Of a DNA stretch of 64,000 nt, positions 23,038 through 35,097 are shown piece by piece; the stretch's first letter is position 1; each line of letters opens with the position of its first letter. The position numbers and the translations under genes were made by a program. Below the pieces are notes generated by a model. It saw nothing but the letters and a program-made list of their open reading frames with translations. It was not told the DNA's origin and searched no databases. This stretch comes from Carex sylvatica (Eukaryota; Streptophyta; Magnoliopsida; Poales; Cyperaceae), in the NCBI GenBank assembly GCA_964058845.1, contig CAXKVR010000118.1, forward strand, positions 146,501-210,500, read 5' to 3'.

Positions 23038-23115
23038 TCGGAGTAGGTCCGATGCCTATTAGACCTACTATGGTTTGATGGGTGTTGTGACCATCAAATT
23101 GCATCAAGATTTCGC
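23038..23115. mobile_element. end fragment of MITE family B
   Basis: CGGAGTAGGTCCGATGCCTA and the following 60 bp match the end of the full element that begins 94 bp downstream. It is truncated after about 75 bp, so the two copies look like a partial tandem or nested insertion. Confidence 0.6.
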
Positions 23116-23131
23116 ATGAGGTCAGCGGAGA

Positions 23132-23342
23132 CACTTCGGAGTAGGTCCGATGCCCATTGGACCTACTTTGGTTCGATGGGTGATCTGACCATTTAATTGC
23201 ATCAAGAATCGTGGGCTCTTATTAAAATCCCTATGAGTTTTTATCAATTTCCGTGGGCACAGATCTTAATACTAATTGTACAGTGATAGAGCTAATTGAA
23301 CTTAAAAGTAGGTCCAATGCCCATCGGACCTACTCCTATCTC
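23132..23342 (-). mobile_element. MITE family B, 211 bp, 9-bp TSD
   Basis: Termini carry the inverted motif GGAGTAGGTCC(G/A)ATGCCCAT at both ends. The flanks read CAGCGGAGA and CAGTGGAGA (8 of 9 match). The same 211-bp length is found at 25274-25484 in the opposite orientation. TSD size suggests Mutator-like mobilisation. Confidence 0.75.
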
Positions 23343-23389
23343 CAGTGGAGACCCCAATCAAAGAAATGAAGAGAGATGCTCAAGTCATT

Positions 23390-23579
23390 GAATTCGTATC
23401 CTCTGCATTAACTCAAAAAGGTATCTGATTAGTTTCCAGATTTGTGCAAATTAGATCCATACAAATATTGAAAACATCTTGTTTTAGGCAGGAGCCGGAT
23501 GGGCTCCATTTATAATCGGACAGTCCACATGTATTAACTCAAATATGCTGTTCTGAGTTAATGCAGACGATGCGGACTC
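23390..23579. mobile_element. MITE family A, 190 bp, 9-bp TSD
   Basis: Inverted termini GAATTCGTATCCTCTGCATT (left) and GAGTCCGCATCGTCTGCATT (right, on the other strand), both continuing AACTCA. Perfect flanking 9-bp duplication CAAGTCATT (23381-23389 and 23580-23588). Non-coding. Other copies: 28026, 29554, 50963. Confidence 0.85.
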
Positions 23580-23697
23580 CAAGTCATTTTGGGCCTGACA
23601 GAACCATCTAAGCCTAACACGCCACGGGCCTTTAAATCAATAAGAAAGCATTTATTTTACAAAAGAAAATACTTGGGCCGTACATTATGTAATAGTA

Positions 23698-24086
23698 GAG
23701 GAGGGTTCAAATGCACTCTATCTTTCAAATCATTTTTCTCCGTTTTCAAAGTCCGAATAGTCAATCCGAACCATTAGATGCGATATATATATTAAGATGT
23801 GCTTGGAGACCAAATTTTATATTTTTTAGAATTTTTTTACTATTTTTTTAAATTTATTGAAAATCGCTGTTTTTAGCAAATCTGGACCATAAAAAAACAG
23901 CGATTTTCAATAAATCTAAAAAAATAGTAAAAAAATTTCAAAAAATATAAAATTTGGTCTCCAAGCACATCTTAATATATAGATCGCATCTAACGGTTCA
24001 GATTAACTGTTTTGACTTTGTAAATAGAGATAAAAGATATGGTGCATTTGAGTGCACAAAAATTTGGATGCATTTGAACCCTCCTC
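23698..24086. mobile_element. 389-bp foldback MITE
   Basis: The two halves are imperfect reverse complements meeting near 23880, with termini GAGGAGGGTTCAAATGCA. Flanks GTAATAGTA and ATAATAGTA agree at 8 of 9 bases. The arms share sequence with the 14970-15393 element (the CCAAGCACAT...TAATAT and AAAAATAGTAAAAAA blocks), so they are one superfamily. Confidence 0.8.
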
Positions 24087-24429
24087 ATAATAGTAACCAT
24101 CAGAGCTAATTCTTTCATAGAGCAACTTGAGAAAATCCTTTTTAACCCTTTCATTTATTTGACAATTAAATCTCAATGTTAGCGGACCATTCATCAGTCC
24201 ACAATTAGTATAATAAGTAAAGGTGTGAGGCTGTAAAATATCATTACCAATATAAAAATTTGTAACTAAAAATAAAGGAAGTTCGAATTCGACTAAAAAA
24301 TTGATTTTGGATCCAGAGTTCCATACCGTCTGATCAGAATCTGCACGAATATTAAATGGTCCCCTTAAATTCTATCTCATACTAGATTGACTCAGATTCT
24401 GATCGGACAGTCTTGGTTCAATCTTAAAT

Positions 24430-24600
24430 TTTGAGTTAATTTAGAGGATCTGGACTTGTTTTATCTGGCGCTTGACTTGATTTTTTTTTTAGAAAAAACT
24501 CAGTAGTTGTCCCTTTTTACATAAACTCCCACGTCTCTTCGAATTTTTCAGAACCATCAGTCCAAATCTAAAATTAATAATGTCACGATGTTATATATTA
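24430..24600 (+). repeat. dispersed repeat, inverted copy at 30340-30500
   Basis: Shares, in reverse complement, the series CATAAACTC..CTCTTC, TTTTCAGAACCATC and GAGGATCT.GACTTG with 30340-30500. No ends found; class unknown. Confidence 0.55.
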
Positions 24601-24609
24601 GATCAAATA

Positions 24610-25264
24610 AGAGATAATTATTTGTTACATAGAGATTTAAGAGTAAAACAATTTAATGGTTTAATTCTTTAAGTTTGGGTCAGTCAAATCATTCGACTTC
24701 AGATTGATTTATTTTTAAGTCAATGAAGGCTCCATGACGTTTTGGAGAAAAAATTATTGAAGCCCGTTTATGGCCCAAAACTGGACCCATTAATAATATA
24801 TTTCTAATTATCCAGTTGTATCTGATCTTAAAAAAAACTGAAGACTTCAGTTTTGGACAAATTTGCAAGTTAAAAAAAAAAAAAAAAATTTGTGTGTTAC
24901 TAGAGAAAGAATTAATATATCAAAATTGAAGGCTTCATGAATAGTAAAAGGCTTATGGTCCCAGCATAAGTCTTTCAAAACAGGCTCTATCTAGCGTTTT
25001 ATTGATTTGTAAAGAAATGTTGTAATAATTAGAAAATATTTGAGTAAAGATGCGAGATGCTTTACTAAAAAAATCCTCTCATTGCGGTTTGTTTTATTGT
25101 TAATTTTGCATTAATTAATCTCAATTTCAAATTCCAAGTTTGTATCAACCTGTGAATAAGCAATTTCTTTATGGGTGGGGCAATAATATTCTTTGCCTCC
25201 TGGACTTAATTTTCTCGTTGACAGGTCATGTAGTGCAATGTGACGATGCTCACATAGATAAGCC
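24610..25264. other. gene-free stretch
   Basis: AT-rich DNA with an A run at about 24872-24888; nothing recognised. Confidence 0.35.
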
Positions 25265-25273
25265 TACTCTTAG

Positions 25274-25484
25274 AGATAGGAGTAGGTCCGAGGGCCATTG
25301 GACCTACTTTTAGATTCAATTAGTTCTATCACCGTACGATTAGCGTTAAGATCTGTGGGCACAGAAATTGATAATAACTCATACGGATTTTAATACGGAG
25401 CGCACGAATCTTGATTCAATTGGATGGCCAGATCACCCATCGAACCAAAGTAGGTCCAATGGGCATCGGACCTACTCCGAAGTG
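25274..25484 (+). mobile_element. MITE family B, 211 bp, perfect 9-bp TSD
   Basis: Opposite orientation to the 23132-23342 copy and the same length. Flanked by a perfect 9-bp duplication TACTCTTAG (25265-25273 and 25485-25493). Terminal inverted motif GGAGTAGGTCC at both ends. Non-coding. Confidence 0.85.
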
Positions 25485-25499
25485 TACTCTTAGTACCAT

Positions 25500-27230
25500 C
25501 GGAAAATGATAGTCGATCGTCTGTGGCACATTGAAAAGCAGGAAAAAAAATATGGCAGTTTTTCTATTTGTGTAAATGACTCGTTTCACAATTAATATTA
25601 TTCCATGATTACGGAGGTTCGAATCCAGATTGTACAATTTTGCGTCTTGGTTTCACTCTCCGTACAAACTAGTAAATTTTTTTTTTTTAAGTTGGAGCTC
25701 TAAGTTAACAGGTTTGACAGTGATCTTCAAATTCGGATTTTGGATATGTGATCTTCTAAACATAGATCATTGTATTTGCTACTGGATTAAAAAACTAGTA
25801 CTCTGTATAAACTAGTATTAGATTACAAGAAGTAGAAAGAAGACGTAACAAAATATGTTCAAACTTTATAAACCTTCCAAACTGCACACACTTCTTTTAA
25901 TAAATGACACAAGGTTTATAATCATTCAAGTTAATACCTGTCTCAAAAAAAAAATGAAAAATCTTTACGCATGAAGAAAACAAACAGTTCTCCGTGTTAC
26001 TACATTATTTTCTATACAATTTGCTGATTTTTTTCACTAAATTTAAATTACTAAAAAATAGTTAAACTCAACAAGTAATATTACGTGGACCCACCTTGAG
26101 GTAGAGGGGAGCAACTGCCTCTCTCTGAATTTTAAAATTCAGTGAAAAAATATGAGTTCGGTGTCACTTTGTCCATCCCTGAAAATTCTTTTGCCTCTCT
26201 CTGGAACTGAAAATCTCGTCAGACCAGTTCAAAAATATTGTTAATGAAAAATTGTGTTGTTTTTATATAAATTTTATATAAATTTACGGGTCCAGACCAA
26301 CTTTGTTATTTTTTAATATGTAAAATGATATTATTTTGTTGTTTTTATTATGTAGGATTATGTTATTTATATTGTTTTTTTATCTAGTATCCGATAGTTA
26401 ATGGGTTTGAACCCTATAAACAATTTAAATCTGATTCATGCCTCTCCCTGACAAAAATCCTGCGTCCGCCTCTGACTGTGTGACTAACATACTACAACTA
26501 TTTGCATACAATTATTATTTCTTGTAATTCTAATCACACAACATTATACATTACGTTGAAAATTTAGTTTGATTAATTATGATAAACCATAATACCTTAT
26601 CTAAGTCATAACGTGTGACAAACTGTACTATTCATACCCCGTCCAATAATACAAAAGTTACAAATTTTGCATATATAAAATGTACAAAGACGACAATTAA
26701 TTCTGACATATTTGATCGAACTCAAGAACCAAATATAACTGGACAAATTATTTTTGAATAAAAAATTACATATAAACTATATATGTAATATAGAGGTGAT
26801 AATCTATAACATTTGAGCACCAACTTCCCAAAATTGCAAAAGGTTTTGAAATTGTCCTGTTTAATTATCTTGCCTTTAGCCCTGCACCTAAATCAATTAA
26901 TGAAATTGTTCAACCCCTTCCGAAATTTTAATTTATATAAACTGCAATAATAAGCTCGGCATAATTTTTTTTAAAGAAAAAAAATGCGTAATTTTATTTT
27001 TACTACATGACTGCCAAATATAGAATTCTTACTAGAGTTGTACTGAGTGAATTACCAGTGAATTTAAGATATTATCAGATTTACAAGTGGATATCAATCA
27101 ATGTTACAAGCGTATTGCAAATAGGTAAGAATTTTCTGCCTACTCATTAATTTTCATGGTTCATGTAACAAAGCACGCAATTGATCTCTTCAATTAATGC
27201 TCCACATCATGATAGCTAGTGCAATTTGTC
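25500..27230. other. gene-free stretch with SINE and hAT fragments
   Basis: GGTTCGAATCC at 25616-25626 is a perfect Pol III B box without a credible A box, probably a SINE scrap. At 26100-26476 a block ends in TCCTGCGTCCGCCTCTG, the reverse of the common CAGAGGCGGACGCAGGA hAT terminus. No matching left end was found. Confidence 0.4.
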
Positions 27231-27238
27231 GAATTCAT

Positions 27239-27829
27239 TATAAATAGGATGTGTACGTAGTTCATCACATTTGTGACATCAGGGAAATAGAATAAGACGA
27301 GCTAGCTCTTTGATCCTTGGGAAGTACTTCTAAGGTAAAAGCCATGGAACCGAATCATCTGCCTCCAGAATCACTGTATGTGGATCTGAGATGGGCTCCC
27401 AGTTCAAAAATGAACAGTGTCCAACTCTCTTTAATAATGACTGGCTCCACGTGCAGTAACTGAGGAGGCAGAAAATTTCTGCACCCAGGGGGCAGAAAAT
27501 TTGAGTTCAAAAGAAATTTGTATAAACATGCAGTTCAATAAATCATTGTTCTTCTTTTCATGTGTGATCTTACCAACAATTAATTTATTCCAGAAGTTAA
27601 CATTACTTTGCTTCACAGAATGAAGGTTGTGATAATCTCCATTGTGTTGGTTTTGGTGATGAACTCTTCTTGCGCAGGAGCTTCGAGGAGAATATAAAAG
27701 ACGAACATAAGAATTTTTTCACCAAAAAAACGGTATCAGAAAAATCTTTCCAAATCGACGGAGATAAGCATGGGTGGAACTATGAATATGTCAGTGCTAA
27801 GTCACCCTTATATATGATTTTAAATTTTT
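27239..27829 (+). CDS. candidate small secreted-peptide gene (uncertain)
   Basis: A clean TATA box (TATAAATA, 27239-27246) is followed by a possible leader exon ending at an AAG/GTAAAA donor (27334) and an acceptor TTTGCTTCACAG at 27618. Two nucleotides later an ATG opens MKVVIISIVLVLVMNSSCAG, an excellent signal peptide, but this frame stops after 25 codons (27697). A second frame is open through the whole exon from the acceptor to about 27829 (including SFEENIKDEHKNFF and DGDKHGWNYEYVSAK). Either a 1-2 nt frameshift has broken a secreted peptide precursor, or the architecture is coincidental. I do not recognise a known peptide hormone family. Confidence 0.3.
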
Positions 27830-27975
27830 AATTATGTATATTAAAAATTAATTAATTTTTCATTTTTTTAGTTTTTATATAGTCTTCGCTCCTCTCACAA
27901 AATAATAAATGTGTGCTTGTAGTCTAGAAGTTAAGAGTTTCATTATACTGACTCTATTCAAATTTTACAATTACA

Positions 27976-28459
27976 ACATCTCTGGAGAAAGAATATCTCG
28001 TCATCGGGATGACCACAATTGAAAGGAATGTGTATTCTCTGCATTAACTCAAAAATAAATCTTTCGAGTTAATGAATCTCAACTGTTTGATTTTAAACAG
28101 AGTCAATTTGATCTCTGCTTACGATATAGAGGGTCTTAAATATTAGTGCAGATCTAGTCTACACAAATTTCAAAAACAGATCGAATGATGAAGATTCATT
28201 AACTCAAAAGATTCTCTTTTGAGTTAATGCAGAGGATACGAATTCAATTGAAAACCGTCAAGATGTGATTCTTGCTGCCTAAGAAATGGATGGAAATTAA
28301 GAATGTGATTGCCGAAAGCAGGAAGTGGTGAATGTATATCATGTGAAATTGTGCATGGGTATGGTACTATATATAGTAAGGAGAATATATATTCCATGTA
28401 TAATAATGTTAGATGTGATACATATATACTTGCAATATAAAGAAAATAAACTATGTAAA
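27976..28459. repeat. direct duplication, copy 1 (copy 2 at 29504-29930)
   Basis: 484 bp repeated in the same orientation about 1.53 kb downstream, bracketing the PHD fragment. It includes a family A MITE with its target duplication. The ends (ACATCTCTGG and CTATGTAAA) are not TG/CA, so these are not LTRs. Confidence 0.85.
28026..28245. mobile_element. MITE family A, 220 bp, 9-bp TSD
   Basis: Termini GAATGTGTATTCTCTGCATT and, on the opposite strand, GAATTCGTATCCTCTGCATT. Flanks AATTGAAAG and AATTGAAAA (8 of 9). Resides inside the duplicated segment, so it inserted before the duplication. Confidence 0.85.
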
Positions 28460-28737
28460 GTATACAAAATTCAGTAAAAAAACTTGCAATATAAAAACAT
28501 GACCCCTAAATAAACTATACAAAATTCTCAACTTTGTTTTAAGAAAACTTAAAATGAAACATCTTTTGATGCCATGGATTGCAATATCTTTTACTGTTTT
28601 TCTTTTGGGATCTTAATTTGTTGAAACAATCTTGAATTTTTCTGTCAATTTTTGCTGCAAGGAAAACAACAAAATAAATTTTAAAAATTAAATCAAACAA
28701 TCAAAGCTAATCGAACTTTCAAATAAATTATCTTCTC

Positions 28738-29087
28738 TCAAAGCTTTGTGTGCTTAGTACAAAATCCAGCCATAATGTCTCCTCCTTTTCCTTTTTTGTA
28801 CTCAATGTACAAGCCCTTTTCAAGCTCACGGAAGACATGAAACCTTAATTTGTATTTTCTCTGAGCACACTCGAGGGCACAACCGTAATTTCTCTCACAA
28901 ATAAAACAGTCCTGCTGCCACCGTTTATGTGGGACCTCGAGCAATCAATCCTGTCTCTTCCCTCAGGGTCCTGAAAGAACTGCTCTTGTACTAGAAATGC
29001 ACACATTATATGGACCCACTTGTCATCGATTGTTGACTTTAAGGCTTCTCCTTTCACAGGGTAAAGACAACACCGTCTTTCTTTTGG
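28738..29087 (-). pseudogene. extended PHD-finger (ePHD) gene fragment, broken
   Basis: Minus-strand fragments match the ePHD module of plant chromatin readers (PHD-zinc knuckle-PHD family). The first frame (about 29087 to 28945) has RRCCLYPVKGEAL, KWVHIMCAFLV and DPEGRDRIDCS. After a 1-nt deletion near 28943 the next frame gives KRWQQDCFICERNYGCALEC, then GLYIEYKKGKGGDIMAGF, CTKHTKL and a stop at 28738. Several zinc ligands are lost: Tyr replaces Cys in CCLY and in the QRKYK position, and the expected HVTCGL is HVFREL. No flanking exons were found. This is a decayed fragment of a histone-reading protein, captured between two direct repeats. Confidence 0.85.
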
Positions 29088-29503
29088 GATGAGTTTTGAG
29101 GAGCAAGCTGAACAAAATCAATCCCCCTCTGGTATAGATTTGATTAGAGAGTTGTCATAAGCATGTAATAATAATTTAGTTTTTTCCAATATCATAAACT
29201 AAAAGTAACAAAAATATACGAATTTTTCTATTATTAATGTTATCGCAAAGATCATATTTAAGTATGATCAATTGATACATTTTAATACCACATTTTTATT
29301 TTAAAGACTACTTTCTTATTATAAATAATTTGATACTACACTACTCATACACTACTCATGATGTACATGATGTTTGGAAATACATCTCATGTGAAGAAAC
29401 AAGTCACATATGTTTATTGAATAGGACAAATGTTATTAAAAATAATAACTGTGTTGCAACTGCAATTAAATAGAAAACAAATTATTGGTGAAAATATTAT
29501 GTT

Positions 29504-29930
29504 ACATCTCTGGAGAAAGAACATCTCGTCATCGGGATGACCACAATTGAAAGGAATGTGTATTCTCTGCATTAACTCAAAAATAAATCTTTCGAGTTAA
29601 TGAATCTCAACCGTCTGATTTTAAAGATCTAGTCTGCACGAATTTCAAAAACAGATCGGATGATGAACATTAACTCAAAAGATTCCCTTTTGAGTTAATG
29701 CAGAGGATACGAATTCAATTGAAAGCCGTCAAGATGTGATTCTTGCTGCCTAAGAAATGGATGCAAATTAAGAATGTGATTGCCCAAAGTAGGAAGTGGT
29801 GAATGTATATCATGTGAAATTGTGCATGGGTATGGTACTATATATAGTAAGGAGAATATATATTCCATGTATAATAATCTTAGATGTGATGCATATATAT
29901 TTGCAATATAAAGAAAATAAACTATGTAAA
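29504..29930. repeat. direct duplication, copy 2
   Basis: Second copy of 27976-28459, 57 bp shorter because of a deletion inside the MITE. Confidence 0.85.
29554..29716. mobile_element. MITE family A, 163-bp deletion derivative
   Basis: Same termini as 28026-28245 with a perfect 9-bp flank AATTGAAAG on both sides. It arose by the segmental duplication, not by a new insertion. Confidence 0.8.
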
Positions 29931-29934
29931 TTAT

Positions 29935-32900
29935 GATACCTAGTCCAAAGTCCAAACAGACGTTGAAGAATCGACTTAAAATAATAGCAACTCAAATTCT
30001 GGACTAGTGAAGGTTTTGGTACAACTCTTTTTTTTTTTTTTAAATGACTTGCCTTTTCATATTTTTTTAAATATTGGTACCAAGTTTTTTACACTCTTAA
30101 CTTGATAAAAGGAGATATTGATGGGACTGGTTGGAGCCTCCCCTTCACAGTTATAACTGACAATTTCAGCCCAATTAGTCCAATCAGAAGCAAAGAAAAA
30201 AAAGAGAGGAGATATATAATTTTAATGGTACGCAGTTGAAAAGGCTCAAAAACTAGCAAAACACATCATTGGCGTTTTAAATTTGACTGATTTGAAACAC
30301 TGACGGGGATATTAGATCAAATTATTAATGTAAAAAATTTTCTTATTATCGTAAAAAACTGGTTTGGACGGATGGTTCTGGAAAATTTGAAGAGACATGA
30401 GAGTTTATGTAAAAATGGACAACTGCTGAAAGGAAAATTCAAGCGCAGATAAAACTTACCAAGTCTAGATCCTCTGAAGTAACTCAAAATTTATGGCATG
30501 TTCGTTTATCACGGAATTACAGAGAATGGAATTTGATGTGGACAGGAATCCACTTTTGAAAAAGAGAAAATTCTATTGTTATGGGTATGCAAAGGATTAA
30601 TTATGAAAATATGCTCAAATAGGTATTCGGTGGAATTAGTTGTGAAAAATATTATTTTCTTTCTAAAATGATTAATACTATACACTTATTTTTATTTATA
30701 ATATTATTAATAATATAATTAAATAAAATAAGAAAATGGATACAAATAAATTAAGGAAATATTTATAAAAATAAAAACTAACGTATTAGTAATTTTAAAA
30801 TAATATACATTAAATTTTTTTTTTTACATACTAAGGACAAGACACGAAGTATTGCAAATTATTAGCTAAATCCAATTTAATATTAATAATTATGATAACA
30901 TAGCTTAATTATGCTAAGAGAACTAATTTTATTGATTGTGATAAACTGTGTCAATTGGGAAGAAAAAAATGAGCTTCGATTCAATTTGTATTTTCCCATG
31001 AGAATAGTGTTTTTGGAAGAGAAAAATAAAATCACTTGGTAATGAATTGGGTGCTCAAATAGAAAAACGCATATGGAGACAAAAACTCATATTTTGTTTT
31101 TTTTTTCCATCAAAACCCAGGCAACCGAACAGGGCCTTAAGGTTGAATTCGGACTAATCAGGTTTGAGATAGAATCAATATTTTTAAATACGATTTTGAT
31201 GCGATATGCGGAACGCCAATGTATACAGCATATGCAGATTTTAATGCGGATAAGTTTCTCATTAAATATTCAATATTTTTTATTATATATGAATTTATAT
31301 ATGCACATAAGATAATCATGATTATAACAAAAATCTAAAAGAATCTGCATGTATATTAAGTCATGCATAATTTTCTAGTAATATTGTGGCCTGCGAAGAA
31401 AATAAAATGAAATTGCAGCATGCATGGCTTAAATCCTTAGCCCAAAAACATTGAAATAAAATAAAACCCTGTGAAAGGAAATAAAATATTGAATTTGGAG
31501 CGCCTGAACGCTAAAATATTGAACCGGGTATCTTTAATTAGCCTCGCATATGTAAAATAACATTATGAAAACGCTGGAGTTCTATAAAGGAAGCCCTCTC
31601 CATTTTCTTCAAACCAACTTAACTAGACAATTTAGAATGGATGAGAATTAAGAATTGGGTTCGATTTTATACCGGATATCCTTTCTGAATTAAAAATTTT
31701 AGGATCGAAATTCAACCTTTTTAATTAAAATAAAATATTTTAAGTTGACAGTAAAATCCATATATTAATTCGCATATCAGGATTATATGCTACCAAGGAC
31801 TGCAAATGCATATGCGTCCGCATATTTGACTGCATAGACTACATTTTATAACACTGGATATAATTTAAGAGGATCATTTAATATTCGTGCATATTCTGAT
31901 AAAACGGTTTGTAACTCTAGAACTCTGAATGCAAACTTCCTTTCTTTTCAGTTACAATTTTTTTAGATTCATTTTCCCATATATTGGTAATAATATTTTA
32001 AAGTCTCACACCATTATTGATTTCTATACTCATCGTGGGACTATTCAATGGTCCGCTCACATGGAGACTTGTAAAATAAATAAAAGAGTTAAAACAGGAA
32101 TGTTCTCTGCTTGCTCTGCGAAAGAATATAGATAAATTGTAAAAAAATATTAAATAAACGTTAATAAAATTATGTTTAAAAGAAAAATAAATATTAATTG
32201 TGTATTGAATAGCATGCAAAATTGTTTTTTTTTCATGTCTAAATCTTTTTTTTTTCTGCCTTTTATAATGAGACCTCCTGGAATTAAAATAATATAATAA
32301 ATTAATTTTAATATATTAATTTTATTATTATTTTATATTGTAGGCATTTTGCTTGAAACTTATTTTCATTTTTTGTTCTTTCTTGTAATTACATAAGGCT
32401 TTGTGTTTAATTTTTTCCTTGAGACTTTGTTTAGAAATGAAGTCATTATATCCTGAGGCACTATCCATTATTTAAAAAAAAAAATGTTTTCCATGCGGCA
32501 CTTGGTTGATCCAATGTTTATATAACATATACAATTATTAGTGGTACACTGGTACTTACCACAGTGATAAATGAATATTCGGGTTCGGTTCGACGGAGTC
32601 AAAAAGTCGTGATTCAGAAATAATTTGAAAAAAAAATAGAATTATACATTGAGTCTGCCCTGAAGATCTCAGTCCCACAAGAGAGGAAAAAACAAACAAA
32701 TAAGAAAAAGTTTGAAGAAACATTTGCGAATAATTCGGAAAAAATTTGTAAAATTTGCGAATAAATCGGTAAAAATTCAATCAATCGAATAATTCGCCAA
32801 CACTAAAAAAATAAATTATTCGCGAATAATTCACGAATCTTGTCGCTATGTACTTACTATTGGTGTTATGAGATGGTCAATAAATAAAAATTGAAAAATT

Positions 32901-34430
32901 AGGATCATACTGTATTCATACCAGTTTGATAGTAACCTATCCTGGTTTTCACTGGTCCAAAAGTTGCATCATAGAAATAAATTGCCCTTCCAGCTTTGGT
33001 TTGCATTGCTATTTTGGGATCAGTTCGTGTCTGATCACATGTTCACAATTTTTATATTCGAAGGTCATGTGCCTTTTTGCAGTTATGACCACTTTTGTTT
33101 TAATACTCTGAAGACCTTCTTTATATGGGCAGATATAATGCAAGCAAATTACTTAGTACATGAAAGACGATTTTAGCGTACTTCAAAGGTCTATACCTTT
33201 TGTCTCCTCAAGATTTCAGGACTTATGATAGAGACTACCAGATCAGTCTTTTTTGTCAAATTGTCCAAGGCTGACATCAAAGTATTAAAAAAAGAAAAAG
33301 TAGAGTGGCTAAATTTTTGATTCAGCTATTTGAACATGGTATAATATAGATTATTTAGGGTATGAATTGTAGAGGTTATTGTTTTGGTGATTTTATATAT
33401 TATGTTAACAGTTGTTATTTGTGATTTTGATGAAAAATACTTCGATCAGTTTATTATTTGTGATTTTGGCTTCCTGTAACCTTGTTTATTTCACATTTTC
33501 ATGGTATAATACACTGCTACAGTGCACAAAACTTTTTCTTGAGAAAAAAAGTGAGTCTAGCTCACATTATATTTCATTGGTAATGTTACAAAAGTTTTGT
33601 TACAAGTGTACAGTAATGTAAAAGTTAAAATATCTCAAACATTTTGAGAGTTATAAAACAAGAATTAATATAAGAAAAAAGGGCTACTAATTGTCAATCC
33701 TTCCCATTGTGCCAATCACGACAGCATGACCAACTCTAGTAAATACTGCTATGGAATAAGAAATAACATTTGCATGAAATAACACTAGTACATAAAATAA
33801 CACATAATTTATACTACAACACATAATTAACATCCTACATTCCTACTACTAAATCAGAAATAACATGAAGTTTGAAATAACACTAGTACACAACTGCAGG
33901 AACTCTTTTACACTAATTGAGGTGTTGATGAAATCCAAATTGATGAATTCATGAATGCTATGAACTTCTGTCAGTTCAGCTCACATCTTTACAAGTGAAT
34001 CTTATAAGATATTATGCTTCAATTCGCATTAAGCGACATTGTCCCGATTGAAAGTAACATTATCCTGCAAAGATAAAAAAATAATTATTTGTATTAGCTT
34101 CCAAAATGAATTAAAAGAATAATAATCAAGTACTGGAACGAGAAAATAATTCACTTCTGAATTCGAGAATTCACTTGAATTGCCTGCTAAGTTTTTCAAT
34201 CCAAAAGAAAGTTGTTTGTAAATTTGCATGTGCAAAGGTAGATTGCATATTATAAAAAAAGTCTAGGTATAATATGGATATATAATTCTTAGTACCAATA
34301 ATAAAGGGAACCAGCATCAGAAAAATAAGAACACCAAACTCCCAATAATATAATTCTCATGTTAGCATGCAATTTAGTTCGCAAGTACGCACTACTCAAA
34401 ACAGAGTGGCACATATTAATATCCAATTAA
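29935..34430. other. gene-free stretch with repeat fragments
   Basis: Includes the inverted dispersed repeat at 30340-30500 and two fragments with GCATATGCGG/CGCATATG motifs (about 31190-31250 and 31800-31870) related to the tandem duplication at 52.4-52.9 kb. An imperfect hAT-like fragment rich in GAATAATTCG lies at about 32570-32840. No gene could be supported. The open plus-strand frame at 32964-33176 lacks recognisable motifs. Confidence 0.35.
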
Positions 34431-34459
34431 TACAACGTACGGCATATTTTAAGAAACTA

Positions 34460-34540
34460 AAGTTTTTATGATGATTAATTTGTTCTCAATGCGGTGCTAC
34501 TCTGGATGCCATTTGGACAAATTAATCATCATAAAGACTT
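34460..34540. repeat. 81-bp hairpin, loop orientation 1 (reference copy)
   Basis: 24-bp arms (AAGTTTTTATGATGATTAAT.. and its complement ..ATTAATCATCATAAAGACTT) enclose a 33-bp loop reading TCTCAATGCGGTGCTACTCT and onward. The same orientation is found at 35553-35633, 37057-37137, 37656-37736, 39238-39318, 39838-39918 and 40375-40455. Confidence 0.9.
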
Positions 34541-35018
34541 GTTAACTCAGTTCAATTCGAGAGAACAATTAAGGTACGCAGTAAGAAAAGGTCACATGAG
34601 TTGCTAATATGAACCTTTTCAGCAGCAGACAATCCACCTTGATGATATTAACTATTATTCTCCACAACAGATTGGATAAGACAAGGAAACTTAACTTAAT
34701 ACAACCCAAGAAGACGGATGCCTTCCCCTCCCACTTGTGAAGTCATCAGAGTTGTTGTTGTCAGTTGGCTTCAAGCAATGCATGTTGAATACATTCGATG
34801 TTTTCGCTTCAACAGAAGAAAAAAAAAAGTGAGAAGTGTGGTTTTATTTCAAAAACACAAAATTAATTATCCCGGTTTTTCAACGAAATAAAAGCCCTTC
34901 AGTGGAATATACTTCTCATGCTAGCATGCAATATAGTTAGCATGTAGGCACTACTCAGAACAGGGTGGCACATATTACTATCCAATTGATACACGGTACG
35001 GCATATTTAATGAAACTA

Positions 35019-35097
35019 AAGTCTTTATGATGATTAATTTGTCCAAATGGCATCCAGAGTAGCACCGCATTGAGAACACGAATCATCATAAAAACTT
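35019..35097. repeat. hairpin with inverted loop (orientation 2), copy B
   Basis: Arms and outside flanks are in the usual order, but the loop reads CCAAATGGCATCCAGAGTAG and onward, the reverse complement of the orientation-1 loop. The inner end of the right arm is altered (ACACGAATCATC instead of ACAAATTAATCATC). Confidence 0.9.

Noticed and set aside
25616..25626. tRNA gene suggested by GGTTCGAATCC
   Set aside because: No cloverleaf or A box upstream; likely a SINE fragment.
27976..29930. Direct repeats around the PHD fragment as LTRs
   Set aside because: No TG/CA ends, no primer-binding site or polypurine tract, no retroelement coding between them.
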